Of a DNA stretch of 5,772 nucleotides, positions 4,901 through 5,772 are shown piece after piece. Source of the stretch: Bacteroidota bacterium (GTDB taxonomy: Bacteria; Bacteroidota; Bacteroidia; Flavobacteriales; Flavobacteriaceae). Numbering within the stretch: the stretch's first letter is position 1; each line of letters begins with the position of its first letter. The DNA lies in the NCBI GenBank assembly GCA_021793135.1, contig JAJYTI010000137.1, forward strand, positions 1 through 5,772. The letters are read 5' to 3'. The position numbers and the translations under genes were made by a program. Below the pieces are notes generated by a model. That model searched no databases, was not told where the DNA came from, and saw only the letters and a program-made list of their open reading frames with translations.

Positions 4901-5772
4901 CTATTCATTTATTACAAACTCACCCGATTGCACCATCCATAGCTGATGATAAATTCCTTTTTTATCGATTAATTCTTCATGTGTTCCGTATTCGGCCAAA
5001 TGTCCTTTTTCGAGTACAAATATACGATCGGCATTACGGATAGTAGATAGTCGGTGCGCAATAATAATTGTTGTTCTATTCTCTGTAATCTTCATTAAAG
5101 AACGCTGAATTGCCGATTCGGTTTCATTATCAACCGCCGAAGTTGCCTCATCTAAAATCAAAATTGGAGGATTTTTTAAAATAGCTCTAGCCAATGAAAT
5201 ACGTTGTCTTTGCCCCCCAGATAACTTTACACCACGCTCTCCTACCACCGTATTATAACCCTGAGGGAGATTCATTATAAAATCATGCGCTTCTGCTAAT
5301 TTTGCAGCTTCCATTATTTCTTCGTCTGTGGCTGTAAAACTTCCATAGCTAACATTCTCTCGAACAGTTCCATGAAACAAATACACATCTTGGCTAACAA
5401 AACCTGTAACTTGTGCTAAACTTTCTAATGTATAAGTTCGAATATCTTGGCCATCTAAAAGAATTCTACCTGCATTCACGTCATACATGCGCATAAGTAG
5501 TTTTATCATACTACTTTTTCCGGCTCCTGTTGGCCCAACAATACCTACCGTTTGTCCTGGTAATATTTCTAGATTAAGCTTACGCAGAATTGCATCCCCT
5601 GTTCGATATTTAAAATCTACATTCTGAATTTCGTAATGCCCTTTAACTAGAGATTTATCAAGCATGATATCCCCATCTGGCAAAATTTCTTTGGTTTCTA
5701 AAAGCGTCATTACTCGTTTTGTACTAGCCATAGCTCGCTGATATAAATCAAAAGTTTCGCCAAGGCGTGTCA
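4901..5772 (-). CDS. ABC exporter (MsbA-like half-transporter), C-terminal part
   Basis: The stop is the TAG at 4903..4901, and the frame stays open to the right edge. The visible 289 residues are therefore the C-terminal half of a gene that begins outside; such half-transporters usually run to about 580-610 residues. The ATG at 5731 is internal: the preceding codons read GETFDLYQRA, the usual linker from the last membrane helix to the ATPase domain. Numbering from that ATG, the domain has an A-loop Y42, Walker A GPTGAGKSS (66-74), Q-loop Q114, signature LSGGQRQR (170-177), Walker B ILILDE (190-195), D-loop SAVD (198-201) and H-loop H226. All nucleotide-binding residues are intact. This is the ABCB/MsbA exporter type. 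Lipid or lipid A export is plausible beside an LpxL-like acyltransferase, but drug or peptide export cannot be excluded because the membrane domain is not in view. Confidence 0.92.
   Translation of the reverse strand, partial: TRLGETFDLYQRAMASTKRVMTLLETKEILPDGDIMLDKSLVKGHYEIQNVDFKYRTGDAILRKLNLEILPGQTVGIVGPTGAGKSSMIKLLMRMYDVNAGRILLDGQDIRTYTLESLAQVTGFVSQDVYLFHGTVRENVSYGSFTATDEEIMEAAKLAEAHDFIMNLPQGYNTVVGERGVKLSGGQRQRISLARAILKNPPILILDEATSAVDNETESAIQRSLMKITENRTTIIIAHRLSTIRNADRIFVLEKGHLAEYGTHEELIDKKGIYHQLWMVQSGEFVINE

Noticed and set aside
5729..5731. ATG at 5731 as the start of a stand-alone ATPase gene
   Set aside because: The frame continues without a stop to the window edge, and the upstream residues (GETFDLYQRA) are the normal linker of an ABC exporter. 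The ATG is an internal methionine.

Overview
The window looks like chromosomal DNA from a member of the Bacteroidota, most likely a flavobacterium. The base composition is AT-rich. Start codons lack Shine-Dalgarno sequences and instead follow A/T-rich leaders. The two divergent intergenic gaps carry four exact matches to the Bacteroidota -7 promoter element TAnnTTTG. The proteins also have a Bacteroidota flavour, such as a GlmM with GEGNGG and RKSNTEP loops and a compact rhomboid. No phage, insertion sequence, tRNA, rRNA or CRISPR was seen.

Layout, left to right. (1) A minus-strand pair: the N-terminus of an exported SIMPL (DUF541) protein, cut by the left edge at 1..162, lies 12 bp downstream of a rhomboid intramembrane serine protease (175..828). 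(2) A divergent promoter gap (829..890) separates the rhomboid from a plus-strand LpxL/HtrB-type lysophospholipid/lipid A acyltransferase (891..1766). (3) A strong 13-bp hairpin at 1773..1804 ends that gene and probably also the convergent gene. (4) A minus-strand pair: phosphoglucosamine mutase GlmM (2792..4174), followed 44 bp downstream by a full-length Mrr-type restriction endonuclease (1851..2747). (5) A second divergent promoter gap (4175..4299) leads to an AcpH-like acyl carrier protein phosphodiesterase (4300..4896, plus). (6) Four bases after its stop comes the stop of a convergent ABC exporter, whose C-terminal half runs off the right edge (4901..5772, minus).

Apart from Mrr, most genes share an envelope-lipid and glycan theme. 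GlmM makes glucosamine-1-phosphate for UDP-GlcNAc, which feeds peptidoglycan and lipid A. The LpxL-like enzyme acylates a lipid A-type acceptor. AcpH acts on the acyl carrier protein that supplies acyl chains. The ABC protein has the MsbA-type exporter nucleotide-binding domain. The rhomboid and SIMPL proteins are also membrane or exported. The functional link is inferred from neighbourhood only. Mrr is the one accessory (defence) gene, and it is the best candidate for a recently acquired insertion.

I found no convincing undescribed multi-gene system. The points most worth a second look are the solitary Mrr nuclease behind glmM, the back-to-back divergent -7 elements, and the near-zero spacing between the acpH and ABC transporter stops.
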